Source of the DNA: Azolla caroliniana
Taxonomy: Eukaryota > Polypodiophyta
Assembly (NCBI GenBank): GCA_043228905.1
Contig: JBHGNT010000005.1
Location: 4,774,001 to 4,838,000 of the forward strand
Length of the DNA stretch: 64,000 bases
Reading direction: 5' to 3'
Positions within the stretch are counted from its first letter, which is position 1. Each line of letters starts with the position of its first letter. The notes beneath the pieces were generated by a model. The model did not search any database and was not told where the DNA came from. It saw nothing but the letters and a program-made list of their open reading frames with translations. This document shows positions 21,570 through 32,112 of this stretch, one piece after another. A program made the translations under genes and the position numbers.

Positions 21570-24500
21570 TCACTTCGGCATGGGATGTCTCTCCAATCCG
21601 ACCCTCTTCCGGCATGCTTCCAGCTTGTCGGGTGTGAGGACCTTGGTCAGCATATCCGACCCGTTCTCGTCCGTGTGGATCTTCGTCAGCACGAACTCCT
21701 TGTCCTCTATCCTTTCCCGGATCCAGTGGTATCTACGCTGGATGTGTTTCGTCCGGGAATGGTAGGCCGCGTTCTTCGCAAGGTGGATGGCACTCTGACT
21801 ATCGCAGTAGAGTCGGTACTCCTCTTGCCGGATACCGAGCTCTCTAATGAAGTCCTTCATCCATATTATTTCCTTGCCGGCTTCAACAGCCGCCATGTAC
21901 TCCGCCTCCGTGGTTGACAACGCAACCGTCTTCTGCAGCCTCGACTGCCACGAAACAGCTCCCCCTGCATACGTCATCACATACCCTGATGTGGACCGGC
22001 TGGTATCTGCATCAGCCGACATATCAGAATCAGTAAAGCCTTCGAGTTCGGGCTTACCGGAGCCGAATCGGAGGCACACGTTTGCCGTGCCCTTCAGGTA
22101 TCGGAGTATCCACTTGGCCGCGTTCCAATGCTCTTTGCCGGGATTGCTCATGTACCGGCTCACCACTCCGACTGCATATCCGATGTCCGGTCTCGTACAC
22201 ACCATGGCGTACATCAAGCTCCCGACAGCTGAGGCATACGGCACTTTCATCATATCCTCCTTTTCAGCCTTTGTCTTGGGACTTTGCTTGCTGGACAACT
22301 TGCAGTTTGCCGGTAGGGTTGATCCGACCGGTCTTGCTTCCGACATGTTGAACCGTTGAAGCACCTTTGTCACGTACTTCTCTTGTGATAGCCACAACTG
22401 CTTCTTCTTCCGGTCCCGGATGATGTGCATCCCTAGTATTTGCCTCGCCGGACCCAGGTCCTTCATTGAGAAGGTTCGGTGAAGAGCCTTCTTCAGCATC
22501 CGTATCTTGACCTGGTCCCGTCCGACGATCAACATGTCGTCCACGTACAGGAGGAGTATTAGGGAGTCTCCTCCTTCGAACTTCTTCACAAACACGCAGT
22601 GGTCGGACTGCGTTTTGAGGTACCCTTCGTCGGTCATGAAGGAGTCGAACTTCCGGTACCATTGCCGGGGAGCCTGCTTCAGTCCGTAAAGGCTCTTCTT
22701 CAACCGGCATACCAGGTGCTCCTTCCCTTTCTTCTCGAATCCTTCCGGTTGCTGCATGTAGATCTCTTCTTCGAGGTCACCGTGAAGGAATGCCGTCTTC
22801 ACGTCCATCTGTTCTACCTCGAGGTCCATGCTTGCCGCTATGCTCAGCACCGTCCGGATGGAGGTCATCTTCACTACCGGGGCAAATATCTCGTCGAAGT
22901 CGACGCCCTTCTTCTGCTGAAACCCCTTCACCACGATCCTGGCTTTGTATCTCGGGGGGTTTCCGGCATCTCCCGGTTTCAGCTTGAACACCCACTTGTT
23001 TCGCAGTGCCCGCTTTCCTTTCGGCAACTCCACAAGTTCATATGTGTGGTTCTCATGCAGGGAATCCATCTCGTCCTGCATGGCACTCAACCACCTGCGG
23101 CTCTGGGTGTCATGCTTTGCTTCTTCAAAGCTCTCCGGCTCCCCCTCGTCGGTTAGCAACACGTGCTCTGGTTCTGGAAATCTCCGGGGGGCCCTTCTCT
23201 CTCTTAGAGGGTATCTCCGTTCCGGAGCTTCGGTAACCGGTTCTTCCGATTCTTCTTCTTCATCCGAATCCATTTCGGGATCGGGGCCGGTTCCGGTATC
23301 ATTTTCATCTTCTTCGGCCGGTTCTGTTTCTTCACCGTCTTCGGCCGGATCCTCGAGTGCTAACCGGTCCCTTGCCGGTCGGGACTGCTCCTCGTAGAGT
23401 TGATCCTCACCGATCGACTTGGAGCTCTTCATCTTCTTCTCCGACTCCCAGTCGGCGAGCGTCTTGTTCTCCATGAAGATGATATCACGACTCCTGAATA
23501 TCTTCTTGTCGACCGGGTCCCATACTCGGTAGCCGAACTCGTCGTCGCCGTAACCGAGGAATATGCATGGCCGGGTCTTAGGATCTAGCTTTCCTCTCCG
23601 GTCCTTTGCCACATGCACGTATGCGAGACACCCGAACACCTTCAGATGCCGGTAGGACACTTCCTTACCGGTCCACACTCTCTGCGGCGTGTCTCCGTCC
23701 AAAGGAACTGAGGGTGATCTGTTTATCACATATGTCGCCGTCGACATTGCCTCAGCCCAAAACCCCTTGGGTAATTTCGCATGCGCCAGCATACTCCGGA
23801 CCCTCTCCATTATGGTCCGGTTCATCCTCTCGGCCAGCCCGTTCAGTTCCGGCGTCTTCGGCACAGTAAACTCGAGCCGGATTCCCTTCGAGCGACAGTA
23901 CTCCTGGAACTGCCCCCGGTATTCCCCTCCGTTATCCGCTCGTATCGCTTTCAGCTTCTTGCCGGATTCCCTTTCCACTCTCGCGTGGAGTTCTTTGAAG
24001 ACGGACAACACTTGGTCCTTTGTCTTCATCGGTGCCGTCCACAGTTTTCGGCTATGATCATCGATGAATGTTACGAAGTACTGGGCTCCGCCATGTGACT
24101 TCGTCTCTACCTGACACACGTCAGTGTGCACCAACTCCAATGGTGCGCTACGTCTCGTCGGTGGCCTTGAGTGGAAGGAGGTTCGGTTTTGCTTACCGGC
24201 CAGGCAATCGGTGCACTTCTCCAGGTGCACGTGCTTCACTGGGATGAGGTTGTCTTCTGCAAGCCTCTTCATCCCCTTCTCACTCATGTGGCACAGTCTT
24301 TTGTGCCACAGCTCACCGGCAGTGTCGGCTGCCACATTCAGCTCTTCCGGACATAACCGGGCATTCATCAGGTACAGTGTGTTGACCTTCCGGGCCCGAG
24401 CCACTATCAAGCTCCCTTTGCTGAACTTCATGACACCGTTCCGGATGCTACCTGTGTAGCCTTCATCGTCTAGCCTCCCGGCCGAAATCAGGTTCAGTCG

Positions 24501-25646
24501 AACCTCCGGAACATGTCGGACATCCTTCAGCAGCATTTTGCATCCGGTCGGGGTTGTCAACCACACGTCTCCTATGCCGGCAATCCGGCACGTACCTTCA
24601 TTTCCCATCCGAACACAGCCATGCTCACCGGCTGTGTAGGATGAGAAGTATCTTCTCTCCGGGGTCAGGTGGAACGATGCTCCGGAATCGACCACCCAGG
24701 TCGTCTCATCGCCGGCAACGTTTAGCTCACCTTCTTCGGTGATGAGCATGATTTCTTCCTCACTTGCCGCGAGTGCCGTTGTTCCTTTCCGGTCCTGCCC
24801 TCGCCGATCCGAACCTCTCCGGTCCGTGGCTCCCCGGTATGCACCGTTTCTCTCCGGTGACTTCTTCGAGTCGGTGTCGTCGGCTCCGTTGTCTTTTCGG
24901 TAATGCCGACAATTCTTTCGGAAGTGCCCCGGCTTCCCACAGTGGAAGCATGTGGGTCTTCCTCTTGACTGCGACCGGGTCCCCGACTTCTCCCGTCTTT
25001 GCGGACTCCGGTTCCATTGTCTTCCCCGATCCGATTCGGTAAACAGCATCTTCGGGTCGGAGGCCGGTTCCTTATCTCTCCGACGCGCTTCTTCATTCAG
25101 AATACTTGTCTTTACCGTTTGTAAGGACAAGTTATCTTCGGTGCACGAGGTGCTGAGAGTCACCACCAAGTTCTCCCAGCTTTCCGGCAATGTACACATC
25201 AGGATGATGGCTTGCATTGCATCCTCCAACGGGAACTTGATCGCCGCAAGCTGATTCACGAATCCCATGAACGTGCTTACGTGTTCCACCATACTCTCGC
25301 CGTCCCGGTACTTGAGATTCACTATCTTCCTCATCAGGGAGGTCCGGTTCAACGCATTCTTCCTCTCATAGAGGCCCGACAGCTTCTTCCACATCTCGTA
25401 TGCGTTGGTGTCGTTCGCCACATGTTGTAGGACGCTTACATCGACGTATTGTCGGATCGTCGCTACGGCTTTCCGGTTCAGGAGCTTCCACTCCGACTCA
25501 AGTACCCCTTTCGGTATTTCCGACCTGTCAATCGGTTCGTACAGGTCCCGAACAATCAGAAGATCCTCCATCTTGATCTTCCAGTCGGCGTAATTCTGTG
25601 CATTCAGCACCATCATCATCGGCTGCCCGCTGCCGCCGCCTTCCAT
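21570..25646 (-). CDS. Copia-B gag-pol polyprotein
   Basis: 1358 codons without a stop. The start is the ATG just after the PBS (MEGGGSGQP); an upstream in-frame ATG lies in the LTR and would translate through the PBS. Order: gag with UBN2-type capsid (to ~200), CCHC knuckle CFHCGKPGHFRKNC (~232), aspartic protease VVDSGASFHLT (~318), pre-integrase HHCC (ELWHKRLCHMSEKG ... CTDCLAGKQ), integrase core with FIDDHSRKLW, RADNGGEY (~573) and LAERMN, RT with LLYVDDMLIVG (~1037), RNase H with STTEAEYMAA and YCDSQSAIHLAK (~1285). It makes virus-like particles, processes itself, copies the RNA and integrates the cDNA. No missing catalytic residue is seen. The stop lies at the polypurine tract. Confidence 0.96.
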   Translation of the reverse strand: MEGGGSGQPMMMVLNAQNYADWKIKMEDLLIVRDLYEPIDRSEIPKGVLESEWKLLNRKAVATIRQYVDVSVLQHVANDTNAYEMWKKLSGLYERKNALNRTSLMRKIVNLKYRDGESMVEHVSTFMGFVNQLAAIKFPLEDAMQAIILMCTLPESWENLVVTLSTSCTEDNLSLQTVKTSILNEEARRRDKEPASDPKMLFTESDRGRQWNRSPQRREKSGTRSQSRGRPTCFHCGKPGHFRKNCRHYRKDNGADDTDSKKSPERNGAYRGATDRRGSDRRGQDRKGTTALAASEEEIMLITEEGELNVAGDETTWVVDSGASFHLTPERRYFSSYTAGEHGCVRMGNEGTCRIAGIGDVWLTTPTGCKMLLKDVRHVPEVRLNLISAGRLDDEGYTGSIRNGVMKFSKGSLIVARARKVNTLYLMNARLCPEELNVAADTAGELWHKRLCHMSEKGMKRLAEDNLIPVKHVHLEKCTDCLAGKQNRTSFHSRPPTRRSAPLELVHTDVCQVETKSHGGAQYFVTFIDDHSRKLWTAPMKTKDQVLSVFKELHARVERESGKKLKAIRADNGGEYRGQFQEYCRSKGIRLEFTVPKTPELNGLAERMNRTIMERVRSMLAHAKLPKGFWAEAMSTATYVINRSPSVPLDGDTPQRVWTGKEVSYRHLKVFGCLAYVHVAKDRRGKLDPKTRPCIFLGYGDDEFGYRVWDPVDKKIFRSRDIIFMENKTLADWESEKKMKSSKSIGEDQLYEEQSRPARDRLALEDPAEDGEETEPAEEDENDTGTGPDPEMDSDEEEESEEPVTEAPERRYPLRERRAPRRFPEPEHVLLTDEGEPESFEEAKHDTQSRRWLSAMQDEMDSLHENHTYELVELPKGKRALRNKWVFKLKPGDAGNPPRYKARIVVKGFQQKKGVDFDEIFAPVVKMTSIRTVLSIAASMDLEVEQMDVKTAFLHGDLEEEIYMQQPEGFEKKGKEHLVCRLKKSLYGLKQAPRQWYRKFDSFMTDEGYLKTQSDHCVFVKKFEGGDSLILLLYVDDMLIVGRDQVKIRMLKKALHRTFSMKDLGPARQILGMHIIRDRKKKQLWLSQEKYVTKVLQRFNMSEARPVGSTLPANCKLSSKQSPKTKAEKEDMMKVPYASAVGSLMYAMVCTRPDIGYAVGVVSRYMSNPGKEHWNAAKWILRYLKGTANVCLRFGSGKPELEGFTDSDMSADADTSRSTSGYVMTYAGGAVSWQSRLQKTVALSTTEAEYMAAVEAGKEIIWMKDFIRELGIRQEEYRLYCDSQSAIHLAKNAAYHSRTKHIQRRYHWIRERIEDKEFVLTKIHTDENGSDMLTKVLTPDKLEACRKRVGLERHPMPK

Positions 25647-25660
25647 TTTCTGCAACAGTC

Positions 25661-25672
25661 GCTCTGATACCA
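25661..25672 (-). other. Copia-B primer-binding site
   Basis: TGGTATCAGAGC on the minus strand, complementary to initiator-Met tRNA, 3 bp from the 5' LTR. Confidence 0.93.
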
Positions 25673-25675
25673 GTT

Positions 25676-26281
25676 TGTTGGGAATCAACGCTTGGATTCA
25701 CCTTCACCGCTCGGCCACAACCGATTAATCGCGGATCAATGTAGCAGAAAATAGGAAATACAGAGAAAGACGCGATACACAGGGATTAACGTGGAAAACC
25801 CTATACGGGAAAAACCACGGGAGTGCGAGACTCCGAACCAAACTATGCACAGAGAAATATACAATGGCGAGCTGCAAGGCAACGACCTTGAGCTCGCTGT
25901 CCTCGCCACAGGCGGCGGAAATACACAGAGGCGTCTACCTCTTCCTCTCTCGCGCTCTATCTCTCTCTCTCTCTCACGGCTGCTCCCTCTTCACTCCTCT
26001 TGAGTGGAAAAACAGAAAAATAATGAGCAACAGAAAAACTGTTTGCCCTAAGTCATATTTATACTTATATGACTTTGGGCTATTTACAACTATAGCCTCA
26101 GGGGGCTCGTAGCGAACATATTCACGGATATGTCCCTGCATCCGGATCGCTCTTCGGGTACATTCGTCATCCGGCACCGAAGCCGGGGTCTTCGTCATCC
26201 GGATCCGAAACCGAAACCGGGCTTGTCGGCATTCATCTCCGATATCCGACCATCCCATCCGAAGGGACCGTAATCCCAACA
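25676..26281 (-). repeat. 5' LTR of copia-B
   Basis: Same 606-bp sequence as 20954-21559 with no difference found by eye. Minus-strand TATA box at 26056-26063. Confidence 0.95.
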
Positions 26282-26286
26282 CATTA

Positions 26287-26847
26287 AAGGTGTGAACTCA
26301 TTTTTATGTCTCGTTCTTTGTATTATAGTTTTTGAGTGAACTAGTGATCATGGATGTCATTAAAGGTGTGAACTCATGTTTTATATCTTGTTCTTTTTAT
26401 TATGCGTGTTCATTGGAACCTCATTTTTATTCACGTTGTCAAGGAAATCCTCGCATGTTCGCAAAATGAAGCGGGACCACCGGGGTCCTGGACCGGAAGG
26501 ATTCAATGTTTTTAACAACGTAAGCGAGAAAGTATTGAAGATAGATAGATGGATGAAGAGATAGAAAGAGATTGAGATAGAGATTGAACCCTTGACTTTA
26601 GTTTTATGAGACAAGATACATCTTGTACCATTAGGATAACTCAGATCTTTGATTAAAAGTTTCTTTTTTACTTACATCACTTGCCTCCTTACACAAGCCC
26701 CACTATAGCCTTTTCTAGGTCTCTCTATGCTAAAACCACGAGCTAAAACCATGGTTTTGTGCCCACGGTTTCTATATGTTTGCTTCCTACAAAATACTTA
26801 ATATGAAAAGAAAATATACAAATTCTAAAGCACTCAGTAGTGACTTT
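26287..26847. other. Intergenic DNA right of copia-B
   Basis: Continues the sequence interrupted by copia-B. GATGTCATTAAAGGTGTGAACT occurs around the insertion site and again near 26353. TGTTCATTGGAACCTCATTTTT (about 26406) matches the 3' part of the Hsp70-12 upstream block near 12058. No gene is seen. Confidence 0.55.
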
Positions 26848-26964
26848 AGTGGTAAGTTAATTTGTCTCTTATCTTGGAGGTGCAAGTTCCAAGCCTTGCT
26901 TCCACCCTTATGTATACACTTAAATGTTTCTAGGCTTTAGTCTTATTTTTATATTTACAATTGA
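26848..26964. repeat. 117-bp repeat left of the assembly gap
   Basis: From AGTGGTAAGTTAATTTGTC to TTTACAATTGA; it occurs again, apparently unchanged, at 27066-27182. AGTGGTAAG and GGTGCAAGTTCC, ~37 bp apart, resemble pol III A and B boxes, so it may belong to a tRNA-derived SINE. Confidence 0.9.
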
Positions 26965-27064
26965 NNNNNNNNNNNNNNNNNNNNNNNNNNNNNNNNNNNN
27001 NNNNNNNNNNNNNNNNNNNNNNNNNNNNNNNNNNNNNNNNNNNNNNNNNNNNNNNNNNNNNNNN
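26965..27064. other. Assembly gap (100 N)
   Basis: Exactly 100 N, the conventional placeholder for a gap of unknown size. Confidence 0.99.
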
Positions 27065-27065
27065 A

Positions 27066-27182
27066 AGTGGTAAGTTAATTTGTCTCTTATCTTGGAGGTG
27101 CAAGTTCCAAGCCTTGCTTCCACCCTTATGTATACACTTAAATGTTTCTAGGCTTTAGTCTTATTTTTATATTTACAATTGA
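27066..27182. repeat. 117-bp repeat right of the assembly gap
   Basis: Second copy of 26848-26964, starting one base after the gap. Confidence 0.9.
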
Positions 27183-27457
27183 GCGCACATCACACGTCCA
27201 CATGTTTAATTGTACATCTAACTTTTCTTTTAGGATTCTCATTTCAGTCCTATTTACAACATGCTAGCATATGTGTTTGGCCTTCACCCCTTTCACACGT
27301 CCACATTGCACCTTCGCGATTTCGTTCGTTGCACAGAATTTTCACACCGGTGCCAAAAATCTTCACGACAACGTTGCATAGTGTTATGTTTTTATCATAT
27401 TGCCTAACCATAAGATAAATAGTAAGAATCTATACATTTACTATGTATTGTGTATAG

Positions 27458-27532
<75 letters not shown>

Positions 27533-27794
27533 CACATCGAAAGAGATTCTAGTTATAGAGGAGGGTTCAAAAACCACTAGAGGTAATGGAGAAATAAAGA
27601 TGACAACAATGAAGCAAGTGGGAAATATGAACAAGATGTAAAGTACCCTTGTTGTATCTATGTATTGTGGAATCATCCGACAGTGCTAAACCATAAATGG
27701 AGATACTACCTAACTATGATGGGTATTGTGCCAATTGAAGAATGTCAAGTGTTGTCATAAACAAATTCCGCTAGTGGCAACATTTATACGTGAT
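27183..27794. other. Intergenic DNA with (TA)n tract
   Basis: AT-rich sequence with a (TA)n microsatellite at about 27463-27530. No gene or element end was found before the copia-F LTR. Confidence 0.6.
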
Positions 27795-27840
27795 TGTAAA
27801 GAATCAAGAGATGAATTCTTGTGAAGCGGAATAGGTGTGA

Positions 27841-27882
<42 letters not shown>

Positions 27883-28046
27883 ACATAGAGAGAGACACAC
27901 ACACACACACAGAATATGATTCTATGACTCATACTAAATGCTAGAATACAAAGAGGTGACATAATGGTGACTCTTGACCGTTGGAGTGTCTATTCACTCT
28001 CAAGGTGAGTTCACACACTAGACCAAGTTGAGCTTGATTCTCAACA
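27795..28046 (-). repeat. 3' LTR of copia-F
   Basis: TGTAAAGAATCAAGAGATG ... TTCTCAACA, 252 bp. It contains (GT)n at about 27847-27880 followed by a GAGA spacer and (AC)n to 27911, a potential long hairpin. The first ~115 bp match 63565-63670; the rest does not. Confidence 0.75.
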
Positions 28047-28351
28047 CGCCCCCTCAATCTCAAGTCGGGTCGGTTTCAGATGGTATTTGAAATCCGCTTC
28101 GACTTGCGTTCCGAAATCCACGTCCACTCGCGTTGACTTGCATTTGTGCGGAGTTGCGGAATCCGTGCTCCAGCTTGCATTGTGCGTAGTGGCGAAGTTT
28201 GTGCTTCGGCTTGCGTCTTTCTTTGCGGCTTTGCGTGGTAGATCGGCTCTTTGCGGCTTCGTTGCAAGGTTGTGTAATCCACGCGTTCTTGCGTAGTGTG
28301 CGCGGCTCGCGGAATCCACGTGTTATTGCGTAATGTCTTAAGTACTCCCCG

Positions 28352-28882
28352 TCAAGCTCCTAAGGCTTTACTGAAGATGTCGGCCGTTTGAAGATTTGTG
28401 CTAATGTGTTGTAGGTCGACATCGCCAGCTAGAACGCACTCTCGAATGAAGTGATAGTGCACTTCGATGTGCTTTGTCCGCGCGTGGAACACCGGGTTCC
28501 GAGCCAAATAAATATTGCTCATGTTGTCGTAGTAAAGGGAAGTTGGATCCTTTATGGGTATGCCCAGATCCTTCAAAATCCTCTTGAGCAATACGACTTC
28601 ACACGCAGCTATGGTTGCGCCCCTGTATTCCGCCTCCGTACTCGAAAGAGCGACGGTAGGCTCCTTCTTGCTACTCCAGGATATTGCTCCGCTGCCAAGG
28701 GAGAAAACAAATCCGAAGGTTGATCTTTTATCGGCTTTGTAGCTAGCCCAATCGGTGTCTGTGTACCCCTCGAGTTGTATTGGCATTGCGGTCTTGTAGA
28801 GGATGTCGCAATCCATTGTGCTGCTCACGTAGCGTAGAACACGCTTAGCGCAATCCAACTGAGTATCATGCGGTGTTTGCAC
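28352..28882 (-). pseudogene. Copia-F RNase H
   Basis: Open for 176 codons and typical copia RNase H: GYTDTDWASYKADKRST, LSSTEAEYRGA and HARTKHIEVHYHFIRE, ending ADIFSKALGA. It belongs to the longer gag-pol frame, cut from the RT by a TGA at 28961-28963. Confidence 0.9.
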
Positions 28883-30216
28883 GAATTGGCTAAGGAGACC
28901 GACCGGATAACTGAGATTGGGTCGTGTGATCGTGAAGTAGATGAGACTCCCGATGAGTTGTCAATACTGAGTCAGCTCACACGCTTTGGTGCCGAAGTTC
29001 GCATCTCGTTTGAGGTTGCGATCGAGCGGGGTTGCCGCAGATTTGCACTCAGCCATCCCGAACTTGTATAGTAAGTTGAGGATGTAGTGCCGTTGAGAGA
29101 TCATGAATCCGGTTGGAGTCCGAATAACCTCGATGCCGAGGAAGTAGTGGAGTTCCTTTATGTCCGTCATCTCGAACTTGTCGGAAAGGAGGGATTTGAC
29201 CTTATTGATTTCGACGAGATGCTCACCTCCAATGACTAGGTCATCCACATACAAGATGATGACGATCAAACTTGCGGAATCGCTTTGTATGTAGAGGGAT
29301 GTAGTGCCGTTGAGAGATCATGAATCCGGTTGGAGTCCGAATAACCTCGATGCCGAGGAAGTAGTGGAGTTCCTTTATGTCCGTCATCTCGAACTTGTCG
29401 GAAAGGAGGGATTTGACCTTATTGATTTCGACGAGATGCTCACCTCCAATGACTAGGTCATCCACATACAAGATGATGACGATCAAACTTGCGGAATCGC
29501 TTTGTATGTAGAGGGATGTAGTGCCGTTGAGAGATCATGAATCCGGTTGGAGTCCGAATAACCTCGATGCCGAGGAAGTAGTGGAGTTCCTTTATGTCCG
29601 TCATCTCGAACTTGTCGGAAAGGAGGGATTTGACCTTATTGATTTCGACGAGATGCTCACCTCCAATGACTAGGTCATCCACATACAAGATGATGACGAT
29701 CAAACTTGCGGAATCGCTTTGTATGTAGAGGGAGTTGTCTGATTTTGATATACGGAAGCCGATTTGATGAAGATATTGCGTTATCTTCGAATGCCAAGCA
29801 GTTGGTGCTTGCTTGAGGCCGTAGAGTGGCTTCTTGAGTCGGCATACAACTTTCAGATGGGTACTCGAGTTGAAACCGGGTGGTTGTATCATGTACACCT
29901 CCTCTTCTAATTCGCCTTGTAGAAAGGCGTTCTTGACGTCCATTTGATGGAGGTCCCACCCTTTTGGCGCGGCAAGAGCAATTACGGTCCGTACCATAGT
30001 CATCTTTGCCACTGGGGCAAAGGTCTCTTCGTAGTCAACTCCATGCGTTTGTGCGTAGCCTTTCGCTACGAGTCGCGCTTTGTAGCGGTTGACGGAACCG
30101 TCAGCGTTGTACTTCACTTTGTAAATCCATCTACATCCGATCGCCTTTTTGTGCAGTGAGGTGGGAACGAGATCCCACGTTTCATTCTTCCGTAGTGCCT
30201 GCATCTCCTCGTTCAT
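28883..30216 (-). pseudogene. Copia-F reverse transcriptase with triplicated segment
   Basis: Starts near 30216 with copia RT (WIYKVKYNADGSVNRYKAR, NAFLQGELEEEVYM, GLKQAPTAW). The catalytic segment IILYVDDLVIGGEHLVEI occurs three times because of tandem 217-bp copies (29081-29731). 217 is not a multiple of 3, so each copy shifts the frame. A TGA at 28961-28963 sits where a CGA arginine codon is expected. It cannot encode an active RT. Confidence 0.9.
29081..29731. repeat. Three tandem 217-bp copies within copia-F RT
   Basis: Copies start at GATGTAGTGC 29081, 29298 and 29515, a constant period of 217. They look identical by eye. Only one copy belongs to the RT gene. Confidence 0.95.
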
Positions 30217-31307
30217 TGCTTTGATCCATCGCGGCTTCGGAAAAGGTTTCCGGCTCCCGTACTATTGCTACCTTCATCATAAAGGCGTGATGGTACGCCA
30301 TATAATCGTTGTAGCCGAATCGACGAAGTGGATCGACGAAGCTTTTCACGAGTGGATCGACGAAGCTTTTCATTTGCAGAGATGAGGGTTTCTTAGCTCC
30401 GATTGGTACATCAAAGCCGCCGAACTCACTGTCGAGTGAGTGAGTTGACTCATCGTCGTCGAAGCAATCGTCTTCATATTCCGCCATTTTCGCATTGCCT
30501 TTGTCCATCTTCGGGCTAGGCCGTGATGTGCTTTGATCGCTCAAAGGCTCTTGTGGTCCGCTCAGTCGGGTCGTGATCTGACTTTCTTCGAACATGCGCG
30601 TAAGGCGATCTTCATCCTCTATCTCTTGTTCGGCGAATTCCGGGTCGAGCGGAGTCGGAGTCGGAGTCGGAGTTGTCTCTGGTGCGTACCAGGATGTGGA
30701 CTCGTCAAAAACGACGTCTCGACTTACTCGAGATTTTCGAGTTGAGGGGTTGTAGCACTTGTACCCCTTTTGCTCCAGTGAGTATCCTACGAGGATACAT
30801 TTCTCCGACTTCGGGTCAAGCTTTTGACGCTTCTTGTCGGGAATGTGAACGTACGCTATCGCGTCGAATATTCGGATGTGCGATAAGTCCGGCTTCTTTC
30901 CAAAGTAGTTTTCATGTGGAGTGACCTCGTGCACACCGGATGTTGTGCACCGGTTCATTAGGTAGACGACCGTATTTGCAGCTTCGGCCCAATAAGACTT
31001 GGGCATATGTTTCTCGTTCATCATGGCCCGTGCTACTTCGAGGATGTGCCGATTTTTGCGCTCAGCTACGCCGTTTTGTTGCGGAGTGTGTCGGCAAGTG
31101 AATTCTCGCCGAATTCCTTCCTTTAGGAGATACGTCGTGAAGTCGTCCGAGAAATACTCCTTGCCGCCATCGGATCGAAGATAACGTACATGTCGGCCCG
31201 TGGCTTTCTCGACTTCATTCTTGAAATTTTGGAAGTGTCTAAACACTTCGCTCTTTTGCCGCATCGGGTAGATCGAAGTGTGCCTAGAGAAGTTGTCGAT
31301 GAAGAGC
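30217..31307 (-). pseudogene. Copia-F integrase core and linker
   Basis: Starts at the A junction with LFIDNFSRHTS, followed by YLRSDGGKEYFSD and NGVAERKNRHI (D, D, E present), then a C-terminal region with DKKRQKLDPKSEKCILVGYS and a variable acidic linker. The upstream part of the same domain lies at 38615-39764 beyond element A. The linker near 30318-30376 contains a short tandem duplication, visible as SFVDPL twice. Confidence 0.88.
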
Positions 31308-31311
31308 ACGT

Positions 31312-32108
31312 TGTCGTGAAGAAAACCGTCCATAGGCGGAATCGGCGCACCTAGGCGTGGGAACCGGTTCTTCACGCGCGCAAGCTCCAAGTTGTACATA
31401 GAAGCGAATTAGGAGGATAATCGGCAGGAACGGGCCCTAACACAAGTGGAGACAAAGACCGCGCGAACAGTCTTTTCGGTCGCGCGCGCGAGCGAAGGAA
31501 CTGTACGAGTCGGCGGCGTAACTACGCGGACGCGTGAAGGACGGAGCAGATCCCTGTCCAAAAGGGACAGGGAATAAAGCTGACATGACGGCCTGCTCGT
31601 CGGCCTATATAAGGAGGAGGAAAGAGCTGTTGCAGGCATCTCGCGCAGAGAGGACGAAGTGCTGTCGGACCGTTTCTGGACGCTTCTCTCTCTGTTTCCT
31701 TCCTTCTTGAGCTCCATAGCTTTTCTGTGCAGGGTTCCGAGGAGGCTCGCGCTGTTTCGAGGAACGCCCGAGTGCTTCCGGCAGCACCTCCGACCGACCT
31801 GCTACCCCTTTGTGCGTCGAAGCGAACATGCATCGGCATCTGTTCGCCGGCCTGTTCGGTTGTAACCAACCTGTGCCCCATCGAGGGTTGTAGTCGTGTT
31901 AGCCATTTTTCTTAATATACATATTTAGTCATTCGCATCTGTCTGTGTCGGTGTCTGTTCGCGTTCTCCGTGCTGAAGGGCCGTGTCCCTGTGTATCCCC
32001 GGTCCTGCGTAGCCGGTTCTCTCTCTTTCTCCTCCCTCGCTTGCTCTTTGGTTCGAGACCCCCGCGGTCCCGCCTCGTTTCCACACGCACTTGCGTAATA
32101 TCTAGACA
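31312..32108 (+). repeat. 5' LTR of element A
   Basis: TGTCGTGAAGAAAACCGTCC ... ATATCTAGACA, 797 bp. A TATA box TATATAAG lies at 31606-31613. It carries a 16-bp piece (TCGAAGCGAACATGCA) absent from the 3' LTR; otherwise the two are nearly the same. Confidence 0.94.
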
Positions 32109-32112
32109 TCTT

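Larger units (their letters stand above)
20954..26281 (-). mobile_element. Copia-B: complete Ty1/copia element, probably young
   Basis: It has 606-bp LTRs at both ends, a 5-bp target duplication CATTA (20949-20953 and 26282-26286), an initiator-Met PBS, a polypurine tract and one open gag-pol frame. The two LTRs look identical when read base by base. All known requirements for autonomous transposition are present, so it may be recently inserted or active. Confidence 0.96.

Noticed and set aside
22599-23156. Long plus-strand ORFs opposite copia-B
   Set aside because: Shadows of the gag-pol frame; similar shadows recur opposite copia-D, and they have no recognisable domain.
27450-27641. ORFs around 27404-27676
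   Set aside because: They translate a (TA)n tract into Tyr/Ile repeats and have no coding character.
31522-31881. ORFs inside the LTRs of element A (also 38040-38408)
   Set aside because: They lie wholly in LTR DNA, differ by indels between the two LTRs and have no protein features.
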